The notes under the pieces: generated by a model
Told to the model about the DNA's origin: nothing
The model's input: only the letters and a program-made list of their open reading frames with translations
Databases searched by the model: none
Program-made: the position numbers and the translations under genes
Assembly: GCA_002395775.1 (NCBI GenBank)
Contig: DGUV01000071.1
Span: forward strand, 1 to 31,923
Length of the DNA: 31,923 nt
From: Prevotellaceae bacterium UBA4301
Lineage (GTDB): Bacteria; Bacteroidota; Bacteroidia; Bacteroidales; Bacteroidaceae
Direction: 5' to 3'
Part shown: positions 6,786-16,300 of the stretch, piece after piece
How positions within the stretch are numbered: position 1 is the first letter of the stretch
How the letters are laid out: each line of letters opens with the position of its first letter

Positions 6786-6817
6786 TTTGCAATTTCTCTC
6801 ACTTATTCGTAACTTTA
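6786..6817 (+). promoter_or_regulatory. promoter of the DUF4932 gene
   Basis: TTTG (6786-6789), a 20-nt spacer and TAACTTTA (6810-6817) form a Bacteroidetes-type promoter 30 nt ahead of the ATG at 6848. An imperfect copy of the same module (TTTG, 20 nt, TAACTCTG) lies at 6597-6628. Confidence 0.65.
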
Positions 6818-6847
6818 CCTGCAAATTGAACTCTTAATGCTCTAAAG

Positions 6848-7951
6848 ATGAAGAAGATAACCATATTCGTCCTATTGCTAATCCTTACCATATTCCCGGC
6901 ATCGGCACAACAGAATCTTATCAAGGTAGAAGTGTCTGAGACCGTAGAGTTGATGGCTATCCTCTCACGCATGGCAGGCCTGCGAGAGTACAACATGGAC
7001 ATGGCAGGACAATATACCCAAGATACAGAAGCCTGGTTCGCTCCCTATAAGGGGCACCCTGTCATTGCCTATTATCAGGGGCTGCACAATAATAACAGCA
7101 TCAGCTATGATGCAGTGATGAGCATGGCCGTACACCTGGAAGCAACGAAGGGAGAAGTTAAATTCGTGGGTGACAAAACGGACTTGGAGAAGCGATGGCA
7201 AAACGTGAATATCGAGGATTTCATGGTACGAATTAATCAATTCTACACGGATACCCGATTCCATAAATTCTTCCAAGGGCATCGCGCGTTCTACGATGAA
7301 GCCCTAAAAACCTACGAAGCCAATGTGATGACGTACTTCCATCAAGACTGGTACCCCCAGTTTTATGGCACAGAACCGACAGAAAAGTTCCGCGTCGTCA
7401 TCGGCTTTACCAATGGCGGTGGCAACTATGGAACGAATCGCCACCTGCCTGGCCAGGCCAAGGAGGTATTTGCCATTTGTGGTTACTACATCGACCCGAA
7501 GACGGGTAAGGCATTTCAGAATGGGGCGGAGTTGTCATCGACGCTCATCCACGAGTTCAATCACTCTTTTGTAAATCCCTTGCTCGAAAATGAGGCTAAC
7601 AACATGCTGATGATGCCCATTGGACAGAAACTTCACAAACTCTCCGCACTCAGCATGGAGCGACAGGCTTACACCAACTGGCAAACGGTTATTAATGAGA
7701 GTATTGTCCGTGCGGCAGTCATCGTATACATGATGGAACAGGGTTACACGAACAAGCAGATTCAAGATGAACTGATCTCTCAGTTGTGTCGCGACTTCCG
7801 TTGGATGCCTGAGCTTGTTACGGCTCTTCGTCACTATGCTTCGCATCGCAATCAATACAAGACGCTCCACGACTTCTACCCCGAAATAACCAATGCCCTC
7901 AGCAAATACCTTGAGAACGAAATAAGGAGGGCAAAAGAGGCCTTGAAATAG
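6848..7951 (+). CDS. secreted DUF4932 protein with HExxH motif
   Basis: This 367-aa protein has a signal peptide (residues 1-20, ending PASAQ), so it works in the periplasm or outside. It matches the DUF4932 type of Bacteroidetes proteins as I recognise it. Residues 235-239 read HEFNH, a zinc-metallopeptidase HExxH signature, inside the block STLIHEFNHSFVNPLLE. Glutamates downstream (LLENEANN) could supply a third metal ligand. The motif suggests a peptidase, although activity of the family has not been shown as far as I know. It is monocistronic, with a promoter at 6786-6817 and a strong bidirectional terminator at 7994-8032. The start at 6848 gives a standard signal peptide and a leader of about 24 nt. 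Confidence 0.85.
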   Translation: MKKITIFVLLLILTIFPASAQQNLIKVEVSETVELMAILSRMAGLREYNMDMAGQYTQDTEAWFAPYKGHPVIAYYQGLHNNNSISYDAVMSMAVHLEATKGEVKFVGDKTDLEKRWQNVNIEDFMVRINQFYTDTRFHKFFQGHRAFYDEALKTYEANVMTYFHQDWYPQFYGTEPTEKFRVVIGFTNGGGNYGTNRHLPGQAKEVFAICGYYIDPKTGKAFQNGAELSSTLIHEFNHSFVNPLLENEANNMLMMPIGQKLHKLSALSMERQAYTNWQTVINESIVRAAVIVYMMEQGYTNKQIQDELISQLCRDFRWMPELVTALRHYASHRNQYKTLHDFYPEITNALSKYLENEIRRAKEALK

Positions 7952-7993
7952 TAAGGTCTGAGGCCTTTTCGCACAGGAAAATGAGGGGACGAC

Positions 7994-8032
7994 AAAGATG
8001 CGCGACCTCCTAAGTGGAAGCCGCGCATCTTT
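7994..8032. terminator. bidirectional intrinsic terminator
   Basis: AAAGATGCGCG (7994-8004) pairs perfectly with CGCGCATCTTT (8022-8032) around a 17-nt loop, followed by a T-rich end. It lies between the convergent DUF4932 and antiporter genes and can serve both. Confidence 0.8.
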
Positions 8033-8045
8033 CTGATTTATCAGC

Positions 8046-8996
8046 TTAATGTATCAGCCACACCAGATACAAGGCATAGGTCAGCATCATGACACAGCCT
8101 TCCCAACGGGATATCTTGTGACTGCTGAACGAGAAAAGCCAGAAGAGCAGGCCGCTGGCCACGAGAACGGCGAAATCCACCGTGCCGAGGCCTGTGACGG
8201 CAAGAGGCTTGACCGTAGCACAAGTGCCCAGGATGAAGAAGATGTTGAAGATGTTGCTGCCCACGACATTGCCGATGGCCAGTCCGCTCTGTCCCTTGCG
8301 AGCAGCCACAACGCTTGTGGCCAGTTCGGGCAGACTGGTGCCACCGGCCACGAGTGTCAGGCCAATGACGGCCTCGCTCACTCCTGCCGACCGGGCAATG
8401 CCGCATGCACCTTCGACAAACAGTTCGCCCCCACCTATCAGTGCAGCTAGGCCCAGCACGATGAACAGTACTATCCGGGTCAAAGACATTCGGGTGGTTG
8501 GGCTATCGCTCTCCTTCTGCTTGGCCAGGCTGTAGGAATAGGCCAGGAATATGGCAAAGAAGCCGAGCAGGACGATGCCGTCGCCGCGCGTCAGGACGTT
8601 GGCTTGGCCGCCCGACATCATGGTGTCGAGCGCCAGGGCCGCCAGGACGATGCTGGCCAGAATGCTCAGGGGGATGTCCTTTTGCACGGTAGCCTTGGTG
8701 ATGGCGATGGGCGAAAGGGCGGCGGAAGCCCCGGCTATGACCAGCACGTTGAACAGGTTGCTGCCCACGATGTTGCTGGCACTGAGTGCCGTGGCAGCGC
8801 TGTCGTTGGAGATGCAAGCCAGGAAACTCACGATGAATTCGGGCAGACTGGTGCCAAAGGCCACAATCGTCAGGCCGATGACCATTTCCGATATGCCGAA
8901 CCGCGAGGCCAGGCCCACAGCTCCGTCCGTCAGTTTGTCGGCACCGACCAGTACGAGCGTGGCACCGATAATTGTGTATAAGATGTAAGTGAACAT
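8046..8996 (-). CDS. calcium/sodium antiporter, CaCA family
   Basis: This 316-aa integral membrane protein has about ten hydrophobic segments in two homologous halves. The alpha-1 repeat holds GTSLPEFIVS (near residue 49) and NIVGSNLFN (near 72). The alpha-2 repeat holds GTSLPELATS (near 222) and NVVGSNIFN (near 245). These are the ion-coordinating signatures of the CaCA exchangers, of which E. coli YrbG is a member. It should exchange Ca2+ or K+ against Na+ across the inner membrane. The length is normal for the bacterial family. It begins 18 nt after the SLC13 gene stop, so the two are very likely co-transcribed. The true ion specificity cannot be decided from the sequence. Confidence 0.93.
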   Translation of the reverse strand: MFTYILYTIIGATLVLVGADKLTDGAVGLASRFGISEMVIGLTIVAFGTSLPEFIVSFLACISNDSAATALSASNIVGSNLFNVLVIAGASAALSPIAITKATVQKDIPLSILASIVLAALALDTMMSGGQANVLTRGDGIVLLGFFAIFLAYSYSLAKQKESDSPTTRMSLTRIVLFIVLGLAALIGGGELFVEGACGIARSAGVSEAVIGLTLVAGGTSLPELATSVVAARKGQSGLAIGNVVGSNIFNIFFILGTCATVKPLAVTGLGTVDFAVLVASGLLFWLFSFSSHKISRWEGCVMMLTYALYLVWLIH

Positions 8997-9014
8997 AATC
9001 GATTCTTTAGGTTT

Positions 9015-10865
9015 TTAAAAGGGAAATAACAAGGGCAAGATGATTGTCATCACGATGCCTATAACGATTTGCAGCGGCAGTCCGACGCGTACATAATCCA
9101 TGAACGTGTAGCGGCCAGCCTTCATCACCAGTGCATTGGGTGGGGTACTGAATGGCGAGGCAAAACACATGCTGGCGCTGACAGCCACGGCAAACAGCAG
9201 GGGGACAGGGCTAATGGCCGCCGACTGGGCCGAAGCCAGTGCGATGGGGGCCATGAGCACGGCGGTGGCCGTATTGGAGATAAACATGGTGAGTAGTGAA
9301 GTGGTAAAGTAGATGCCGGCCAACAAGGCTAAAGACCCCATACTCCCGAGTCCGTTCACAAGCGTTTGGGCCACATAGTCGGAGGCTCCCGTCTTTTCAA
9401 GTGCCACGGACATGGGCATCATGGCCGCAATGAGCACGATGGTCTCCCAGTTGATAGTCTTGTAGGCGGCCTCCACGCTGCGGAAACAGCCGGTCAGGAT
9501 CATTAGCACCGAGGCACCGAGCACGGCAGTGACGGGGGCGACGGGAATGAAGTCGAACACCATAGTGCAAATCATGCCCACCATGATGACAGCGGCCAGT
9601 GGAGCTTTGTAGTCGAAGGTGACGCGGGCTGCCTCGGCCAATGGCTGACCAAGCACCACCCAATGTTCTTCGTCGTTGGACAGTCGTCCGATATTGGGCC
9701 ATGTACCCTGTATGAGCAATACGTCGCCTGCCTGGAGTTTTACGTTTGGCAGATTGTCCAGAATGTAGTCGTTGCCGCGCCGAACGGCCAGTACATTGAT
9801 GCTATATTTTGAGCGGAACCCCGACTCGCTGAGCCGTCGACCGACGAACTTCGACTGCCTCAAAAGTACGATTTCGGCCATGCCAATGTTGTAGAAGTCG
9901 AGCCCACTGCCCTCGAATGAGAGTGTGAGTCCACCCTCCTTGGCAAAGTGTGCAGCCTGCTCCTCAGATCCGGAGAGATAGACGATGTCGCCCTCCTGTA
10001 GGCGGACATCCGGCGTGGCCAGGGTTTGGGATATGTCACGAAACTTGTTGCCCATGCCCACGAAAGGTGGGATATGACTCCGTTCGCGCCGCACCTCAAG
10101 CACTGTCAGGCCATAGCGTTGGCGGATGTCCAGTTCTGCTATGGATTGCCCAATGACTTGCGACGACCGTCCCACAACGGCACGGCTGACGCTTTCAGCA
10201 ATCCCATATTCGCGAACCAACTGGCCAAGCGACTTACCTTGCCGACGATTGGCTGTATCGCTCGCTTCTTTGTCCTTTAGCAACCAGCGCGACAGGGGCA
10301 GTAACACCACTGTACCCACGGCAAGGCATATTAAACCAACGGGCAGGAACGAGAAGAAACTCAGTCCGGGGCGGCCTGCCTCGCGCAACGTCTCATCGAT
10401 AACCAGGTTGGGTGGGGTACTGATAAGGGTCATGATGCCCAACGAGCTGGCAAAGGCCAGCGGCATGAGCAGTCGCCTTGGACTGACCCCGGCAGTATTG
10501 GCCATAGACACCACGATGGGCAGCATCAGAGCCACTGTGCCAGTGTTGGAGATGAAAGCTCCTGTGAAACCCGTGACCAGCATCACTAACAGGAACAATC
10601 GGAGTTCGGACTGTCCGGCCAGTGTCATCAGTCGCGAACTCACCATCTTGGCCAGTCCCGTCTGAACGATAGCTCCACCGACGATGAACAGTCCGGCCAT
10701 CATGATGACCACGGGGTTAGAGAAACCCGACAGGGCCTCCGTCGGCGAGAGTATGCCGCCCGTGAGCAGGGCGATGAGCGCACAGAGTGCTACTACGTCG
10801 GAACGCACCTTGTTCAGGGCGAATAACAGGGCTGTGACGGCCAAGACGGTGAGTGTAAATAGCAT
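9015..10865 (-). CDS. SLC13/DASS family permease with two RCK_C domains
   Basis: This 616-aa permease of the divalent anion/Na+ symporter superfamily has two membrane halves separated by a soluble insert. Each half carries the SNT signature: FISNTGTVALM near residue 107 and FISNTATAVLM near residue 530. Each also has a TPPN-type loop (ISTPPNLV, FSTPPNALV). The insert (about 235-400) contains two TrkA-C/RCK_C-type domains, with QEGDIVYLSG and QAGDVLLIQG as typical beta turns. Candidate substrates are sulfate, phosphate or dicarboxylates. I chose the ATG at 10865, which begins the first membrane helix directly (MLFTLTVLAV); a longer frame to 10943 would add a charged, unlikely extension. It lies 28 nt after the 131-aa gene and 18 nt before the antiporter gene. 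Confidence 0.92.
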   Translation of the reverse strand: MLFTLTVLAVTALLFALNKVRSDVVALCALIALLTGGILSPTEALSGFSNPVVIMMAGLFIVGGAIVQTGLAKMVSSRLMTLAGQSELRLFLLVMLVTGFTGAFISNTGTVALMLPIVVSMANTAGVSPRRLLMPLAFASSLGIMTLISTPPNLVIDETLREAGRPGLSFFSFLPVGLICLAVGTVVLLPLSRWLLKDKEASDTANRRQGKSLGQLVREYGIAESVSRAVVGRSSQVIGQSIAELDIRQRYGLTVLEVRRERSHIPPFVGMGNKFRDISQTLATPDVRLQEGDIVYLSGSEEQAAHFAKEGGLTLSFEGSGLDFYNIGMAEIVLLRQSKFVGRRLSESGFRSKYSINVLAVRRGNDYILDNLPNVKLQAGDVLLIQGTWPNIGRLSNDEEHWVVLGQPLAEAARVTFDYKAPLAAVIMVGMICTMVFDFIPVAPVTAVLGASVLMILTGCFRSVEAAYKTINWETIVLIAAMMPMSVALEKTGASDYVAQTLVNGLGSMGSLALLAGIYFTTSLLTMFISNTATAVLMAPIALASAQSAAISPVPLLFAVAVSASMCFASPFSTPPNALVMKAGRYTFMDYVRVGLPLQIVIGIVMTIILPLLFPF

Positions 10866-10893
10866 AATAAGAGTGTTTGTGATTCTACATTTC

Positions 10894-11289
10894 TTACGCG
10901 AAGAGGTGCGCCAGCATTTCGGCCGTCTTATCCTCGAAAACAAGGACTTCAGTGGCGGGTTCGTAGTTCAACTTCATGAACTGGAAGAGCTGCACAGCCA
11001 GGAAATGCTTGTCGCGCGACAGGCACACCTCGGCCAGATAGTTGCCGTAGTCCGTAGTCTTAGGCTGGTAGTCATTGATGGCTTCTGCCATTTTCTCTTG
11101 TGGCATCTCCATGATGCGCTTTATGTGTTTGCCATCCTCTGGTGAATATTCGTAGGTGTTGGCGTCGATGATGCTGTTTGTCGGACCATAGATTGCCGTT
11201 GTTCGGAGTCCGAACATAGATTTGTTGATGCGGATACGCGCATCAGCGCAGATGTTTTCCCACATCTGCAGGTTTTTGATGTTTGCCAT
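10894..11289 (-). CDS. conserved hypothetical protein, 131 aa
   Basis: I do not recognise a named family. The protein is soluble, without a signal peptide, and begins MANIKNLQMWENICADARI. It has a mixed helix/strand character and a Gly/Asn/Tyr-rich middle (TAIYGPTNSIIDANTYEYS). The composition and codon use match the following permease genes, which supports it being real. It is the first gene of a three-gene unit with the SLC13 permease and the CaCA antiporter. No clear TAnnTTTG box is visible upstream, where a 12-bp inverted repeat (11301-11396) occupies the space, so expression may depend on that element. A link with transport of the same ion is only inference. Confidence 0.65.
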   Translation of the reverse strand: MANIKNLQMWENICADARIRINKSMFGLRTTAIYGPTNSIIDANTYEYSPEDGKHIKRIMEMPQEKMAEAINDYQPKTTDYGNYLAEVCLSRDKHFLAVQLFQFMKLNYEPATEVLVFEDKTAEMLAHLFA

Positions 11290-11300
11290 TTGTTTTGTTT

Positions 11301-11396
11301 TTTGTTAGTGAATACGTCATGATGGGCAGGAACGATGATGCTCATCGGTTCCTGTCCCCAATAGAATAACCTGAAAAAGTAGGTTTCACTAACAAA
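11301..11396. repeat. nested inverted repeat upstream of the permease operon
   Basis: TTTGTTAGTGAA (11301-11312) is exactly complementary to 11385-11396. Inside, GGGCAGGAAC and GTTCCTGTCCC form a second stem with one unpaired A. The nested pair looks like a cruciform or folded RNA ahead of the 131-aa gene on the minus strand. Confidence 0.65.
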
Positions 11397-11805
11397 GAAG
11401 TCGTCTCAGCGCAATGACATAGTAAAGGCGCGGAGACGCTGTCCTCATGCCTTGGCTACAATGGCGGCACGAGAGCAGGGAGGGAGTGATTAGGAGGTTA
11501 GACGATTCTTCTCTTGTCCACCGTCCGCCGTGGTTCGTGGGTTTCCCACCGTGGGTGGACAGTAGGCGAGTGGTTCGGGATGAAACTACACGCTGGGACG
11601 ATGGCATGGTGCGGAGTGTTGTTCCGCCCAGGCTCTGTGGCTCTTCGGCCACTTGCCTTAGCCATCCGTCGCTCTGTACTGTCAGTTCCTCGTTCCTTGT
11701 CCCGTTGTCGAAGGCACGATGCTGTGCCTTGACCACGGTCTTGAGGCCAAGAAAACCGCTCAGCAGTGCGGCAATGAGGAACAGGCGCGTAAGTTTCTTT
11801 CGCAT
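11389..11805 (-). CDS. doubtful 138-aa ORF with a signal peptide, probably remnant or repeat-derived
   Basis: The frame begins 7 nt after the GH29 stop with a convincing signal peptide (MRKKLTRLFLIAALLSGFLG, cleavage near VKAQ). After about residue 40 it turns into Arg/Ser/Thr-rich sequence without any recognisable fold, and it runs through two hairpins and ends in a third inverted repeat. I think the start belonged to a real secreted protein and the rest is repeat DNA that took over the frame. It could instead be spurious. The position suggests it would be co-transcribed with GH29 if real. Confidence 0.3.
   Translation of the reverse strand: MRKKLTRLFLIAALLSGFLGLKTVVKAQHRAFDNGTRNEELTVQSDGWLRQVAEEPQSLGGTTLRTMPSSQRVVSSRTTRLLSTHGGKPTNHGGRWTREESSNLLITPSLLSCRHCSQGMRTASPRLYYVIALRRLLC
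11402..11438. repeat. hairpin with 11-bp arms (one mismatch)
   Basis: CGTCTCAGCGC (11402-11412) pairs with GCGCGGAGACG (11428-11438) around a 15-nt loop, with a single mismatch. It lies inside the doubtful 138-aa frame. Confidence 0.5.
11516..11560. repeat. 45-bp palindromic unit
   Basis: GTCCACC (11516-11522) pairs with GGTGGAC (11554-11560), and an inner GTGGG-TTT-CCCAC hairpin sits at 11537-11549. The compact palindrome resembles small interspersed repeats of Bacteroidales genomes. Confidence 0.5.
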
Positions 11806-11812
11806 GTGTGCG

Positions 11813-13378
11813 TTATTTCTTCAGTGTGATGGCCAGCACAGGGGCTATCTCGTTGGGGTGCTTGGCGGGGAGGGTGACGACGAGCCCCTCGGGGCCTTGA
11901 TGGAACTTCAGTTTGCCGTAGCCCAGCAGGCGTACACCTTTCACCCGTTCGTCCTTCAGGGTCTTCAGCGTGAAGTCGCCGGCCTCGGGCCACATCATAA
12001 TAGTGGCATAGATGTGGTTCTTGCCTTTCTGCACATAGCGGACGTCCTGAGCCGAATACTTGAAACCTTCGTTGAAGCCTTGTGCGTTGAGTGGATTGCT
12101 GGACTCTGCCAACGGACCTTCGCCAAAGGTCTTCCAAGGACGTGTGCCGTAGATGCTCTTTTTGTTGATGTCCATCCAAGCTTTGATGTCGTTGACGATG
12201 GCTCGTTCCTTCTCATCGATGGTTCCGTTGGCGCGGACGGGGATGGAGAGCAGCAGACAACCGTTCTTTGAGACCACATCGACGAGCATGCGGATGACCG
12301 TTGCTGCCGACTTGTAGCCGTTGCGGTTGTAGATGCCGCGGTCGTAGTGCCACGAGCCGATGCAGGTGCAAGTCTGCCAGGGCAGGGGCTGACAGCGGTC
12401 GGGGATGCCACGTTCCACATCCCACATCAGGGCCTGTTTGTGCCAGTCCTTCATCACCTTGCCTGTGGCCACCACTTGGGTTTTGCCCCGATGCCGGTTG
12501 GCGCTGTGGTTGTAGTAGTGGGCCAGGATGTTGAGTCCAATCTGGTCGTTGCAACCATAGAAGGGGAGCACGGTGTCGTCGAAGTAGAGCACGTCGGGGT
12601 TGAAGGTGTTGATGGCCTGCAACACGCGGTTTTGGAACTTCTGCATGTAGGTTTGTGAGGGTAGGGCGGCACCGTTGCCCCAGTCCCACTGCTTGCCGCT
12701 GCCGTGGGCGTCGCCCTCGCTCATGGGGTGGCGCTGGGCATAGAGTTCTTGTGGGTCGAGTCCCTCCCACCACTGACCTTTGCCGTCGGCTTTTGTGAGG
12801 TTTCCGTCATACTGTTGCGACTCCTCGAGCCATGTCCAGGTGTGGCTGCCGTGCATGGATATACCGAAGGGCAGTTTGTATTTCCTGCATGCCTCGGCCC
12901 AGCCCTTGACGATGTCCTTCTTCGGCCCGATGCGCGTGGCGTTCCATTCCTGATAGGGCGAATCCCAAAGGTCGAAATTGTCGTGGTGCTGCCCCAGTGT
13001 CATGAAGAACTGTGCTCCGGCGTCTTTGTACAAGCGTACCAGTTCGTCGGGGTTCCACTCCTCTGCCTTCCAGTCGCGACAGAGTTCCTTCAGTCCGTAT
13101 TGTGCGGGGTCGCCGAAATGTTCGACATGAAATTTGTGTTGCCAGCTGTTCTTTTGGTACATGCCACGTCCGTACCAGTCGCCCGACTCGGCCTGACACT
13201 GTGGGCCCCAGTGCGCCCAGATACCAAATTTGGCGTCGCGATACCACTCGGGGCACTCCCATTGTGAGAGACTTTCCCAAGTGGGTTCAAAGGACCCCGT
13301 CTCTATGGGTACGTTTTCTTGTGCCTGCAAATTAACTGCGCAGGCAAGTGTCAGAGCGAGAAAGGTGGTGTGTTTCAT
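11813..13378 (-). CDS. GH29 alpha-L-fucosidase
   Basis: This 521-aa exported enzyme removes terminal L-fucose from oligosaccharides. It has a signal peptide (about 1-19, NLQAQ). The GH29 barrel has the family blocks WYRDAKFGIWAHWGPQC, FFMTLGQHHDNFDLWDS, PFGISMHGSHTW and VLYFDDTVLPF. The nucleophile is most likely Asp267 in YFDD, at the position of the conserved Asp in family members. The acid/base residue is variable in this family and I cannot assign it. The length is complete for a GH29 catalytic domain plus a small C-terminal beta domain. The ATG overlaps the stop of the BNR_4 gene (ATGA at 13378-13375), so the two are translationally coupled and should act on the same glycan. Linkage preference is unknown. 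Confidence 0.92.
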   Translation of the reverse strand: MKHTTFLALTLACAVNLQAQENVPIETGSFEPTWESLSQWECPEWYRDAKFGIWAHWGPQCQAESGDWYGRGMYQKNSWQHKFHVEHFGDPAQYGLKELCRDWKAEEWNPDELVRLYKDAGAQFFMTLGQHHDNFDLWDSPYQEWNATRIGPKKDIVKGWAEACRKYKLPFGISMHGSHTWTWLEESQQYDGNLTKADGKGQWWEGLDPQELYAQRHPMSEGDAHGSGKQWDWGNGAALPSQTYMQKFQNRVLQAINTFNPDVLYFDDTVLPFYGCNDQIGLNILAHYYNHSANRHRGKTQVVATGKVMKDWHKQALMWDVERGIPDRCQPLPWQTCTCIGSWHYDRGIYNRNGYKSAATVIRMLVDVVSKNGCLLLSIPVRANGTIDEKERAIVNDIKAWMDINKKSIYGTRPWKTFGEGPLAESSNPLNAQGFNEGFKYSAQDVRYVQKGKNHIYATIMMWPEAGDFTLKTLKDERVKGVRLLGYGKLKFHQGPEGLVVTLPAKHPNEIAPVLAITLKK

Positions 13379-16300
13379 CTTTTCAGGATTTTCTTGTTAT
13401 TGACGATGTAAAGTCCATGCTGGGGGGTAGTGACTTCGCGTCCCTGCAGGTCATAGATGTGTTTTTTTTCGATGGATCCGGCATTTATTGTGCCTATGGC
13501 ATCTTCATCCTTGCGGGTGAGGGTAACGTTGTCAAAGCCGATGATTTTCTCCGAGCCCGAACTGTTGTGCATGGCGGTGAGGCAGATGGTTGTAGAAGCA
13601 TTCCCATCGCTTTCGAACTGCAGGCTCACGTGTTGCCATGCCTGCTTGTTCTCAGCAGAGGGAGCCTTCACGGTGGTCCCGCCTTCCGTGACGGCGCTGA
13701 TTACGGCGTCACCGCCCAGTCCGCTCTTCCAGAGGTCCATGGTCAGCGTGTATTTCCCCTCGGGCAGACGGAGTTCTTGTGAGAGCGTGAGTGTCGGCGT
13801 GCCCCAGTTCTGTCGAATCCAGTAGGTCTGGCTGCCATTGCTTTCGGGCTTGGCCAGGGAGGCAAAGAAATGGTCGAAGAAGAGGTCGCCGTCCTTCAGT
13901 GCCGTGATGTCGTTGCTGTCGCCATTGGCACGATCCACGGTCCAGCCTTCGGGCACGTAGATGGCGCGGTCGCTCGAAACGCCACTGCCCTGCTGTGCGG
14001 AATAATTGCCTTCGAAATCACCGTTCTGGAGTGCCGTTGGCAACTCCTTTTCCTCAAAAGGGAGTCCTTGCAGTTGGCATATCTCGCGTTGGGTCAGACA
14101 GACGTCGTAGAGTCGAAAATCGCTGATTTCACCGACAAAATCGACATTGTCAGCCTTGTACGACGAGTCCCACCACTGGGTGCGACCGATGTAGTTGCGC
14201 GTGTCGGCAGCCAGCAGTGCCAGTTGGTAGGGTTCCACCTGGTTGGCTGTGCCGCTCGCGTCCTCACGGCCGTCGATGTAGATGCGGGTCGTCTTGGTGG
14301 CAGCGTCGAAGGTGACTGCCAGCCAGCAGTCGGTGTTGGTGCTCAGTGCTGAGGCGCTGTTGACCATTGTTGTCGTGCCGCCGTTGTACTTGATGCCAGC
14401 CGACAACGGGTTGGCACGCAGGAAAACGCTGTTGCCCGATGCCGAACCGAAGTCATAGAGACGGGGTGCCTTCGTCAGGTTCTTGGCATTGGCCTTGAGC
14501 AGGAAGGAGAATGAGCGCAACCCTGTGAGCAGACCCTCGGGGGCTGTTTCGTAGTGGTTCGTGTCGAATCCGGCTGCCGTGTTCTTGGTCATGTCGATGG
14601 CCTCGTCGTGGTTCCACCGCAGGTTCTTCTCTATCTCGCGTGTCAGGGCGGTTACCTGGAATCGGCGTTTCATGCCCTCACACGCTGCCGTGAGCGTGAC
14701 GACTGTCGGCGTCGCGGGGTGAACGAGCGTTCCGCCGTTGGCAATCACCTTCTCGTCCGACGAAGTCCATGTGACCTCTCTGCTCAGAACACGCGTGGGA
14801 AGCACCAGGTCGGTGCGTGTCTCCGTGGGCAGGGCGATGCTGTTCAGCGCGGCACGTCCCAGTTCGCTCTGGGCTGCTTCTTGAGCGAATTTGACCAGTG
14901 ACTGCACGGTCATGGGCGAGGCACAGGTGTAGTAGTCGCCTAGATAGAGTTGGGTGTGGTTTTCATACATATTGACGGTTCCGCCCTCCAGTTCCTTGGT
15001 CTCGATGACCTGGTCCACCAGTCCGTTGCGATAGATGGTCAGCACGTAACCGTCGTAGGTCATGGAGAGCACCCATGTGGTGAGTTTCGTGGGATGGTTG
15101 TCGCCGCTCGTGCCCGTTGACTGAGTTGCCCAGTCGTCGCTCGTCAGCAGGCGGTTCTGGCTGCGGTAGGTCTTGTCGCCAATCTTCACTACGGGGTACA
15201 TGTCGCTGTCGATGCTGTATGTCAGCGAATTGCCGATGCTGAGCAGCAGACCCTCGTATCGGTTTTCGTTCATGGCAATGGCCATGGTCACCGTCTTTCC
15301 GGGAGCCAGACAGATGCAGTCGGTGCGTGGGTTCACGTCATCGTCGTCCTCGGGTGTCAGCGTCTCCTCCCACTCGTGGTTGCAGAGGATGCTGGTGGGG
15401 TAACCTGTGGGATAGTTCTTGTTCACCATCCAATAGTAGTAGTCGCCCTGCATCCAGGCGAGTCTCAGTTTGCTCTTCTTCGAACCCGGTAGGATGAAGG
15501 GTCGGGCATTGTTCTTCGGCGAGTCCTTGGTTATTTGTTCCGATGCGGCAACCTTTCCTTCGTCGTCTATGGTGTATTTCCAAATCTCGTACACGCCATC
15601 TTTATTATATGCTCCATTCTTTGTGGGAATAGACAGGTAGAGGTCGTTGATGTTATCGGGGTCGAGAGCCATTCCGCCCGAGTAGCATCGTTCGGTGGAG
15701 TTCCAGTTCTGGTGGAAGGCATGTCCGGCATACTGCACCCATGTGCGGCGCCATTCCGAGCCTGTCCAGTGGGCATACCAATAGACATGCGAGGTCTTGG
15801 CATTGTCGATGTGGGGATAGGCGATGACGGGGCGTTCGTCCTTGTCGAGTGCAATCTGCCACACCCAGTTGCGGATGTTGGCCGAGTTATCGACGATGGT
15901 CAGGGGGTACTGGTTGGCATAGCTGTCGGTCTTGTTGACGTTGAACGTGCCGTTCTGTATGATGCTCAGCTGCTTGCCGGCCAGGTCGCGCAGGATGGGG
16001 CCCTGTCCCTTGTTGATGTCGATGACGTTGAAGTAGAGCCAGTCGGGCATCTCGTTGTCGGGGTGGCCGGTGGTGTAGGCCAGATAGATTTTGTCCTTGC
16101 CGTTCGACTGGTACTTGCAGTAGGGGCGTGCGCCGGTGCTCTGTACAATCTGCTTCGGTCCGAAGTCGAACTTGCAGTTGTCGTTCGCGTCGGGCATGGT
16201 CAGCCGGGCCAGTGTGGGGTGCCAGTTGATGCCGCGCCAGCAAAGGTATATGTGCTCGGGGTCGTCCGAGAGGATGAAGGGCGAAGGGTAGGTGGTGTTG

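Noticed and set aside
10866..10943. Longer N-terminus for the SLC13 permease
   Set aside because: It adds a charged segment before the first helix and overlaps the upstream 131-aa gene; the ATG at 10865 is the natural start.
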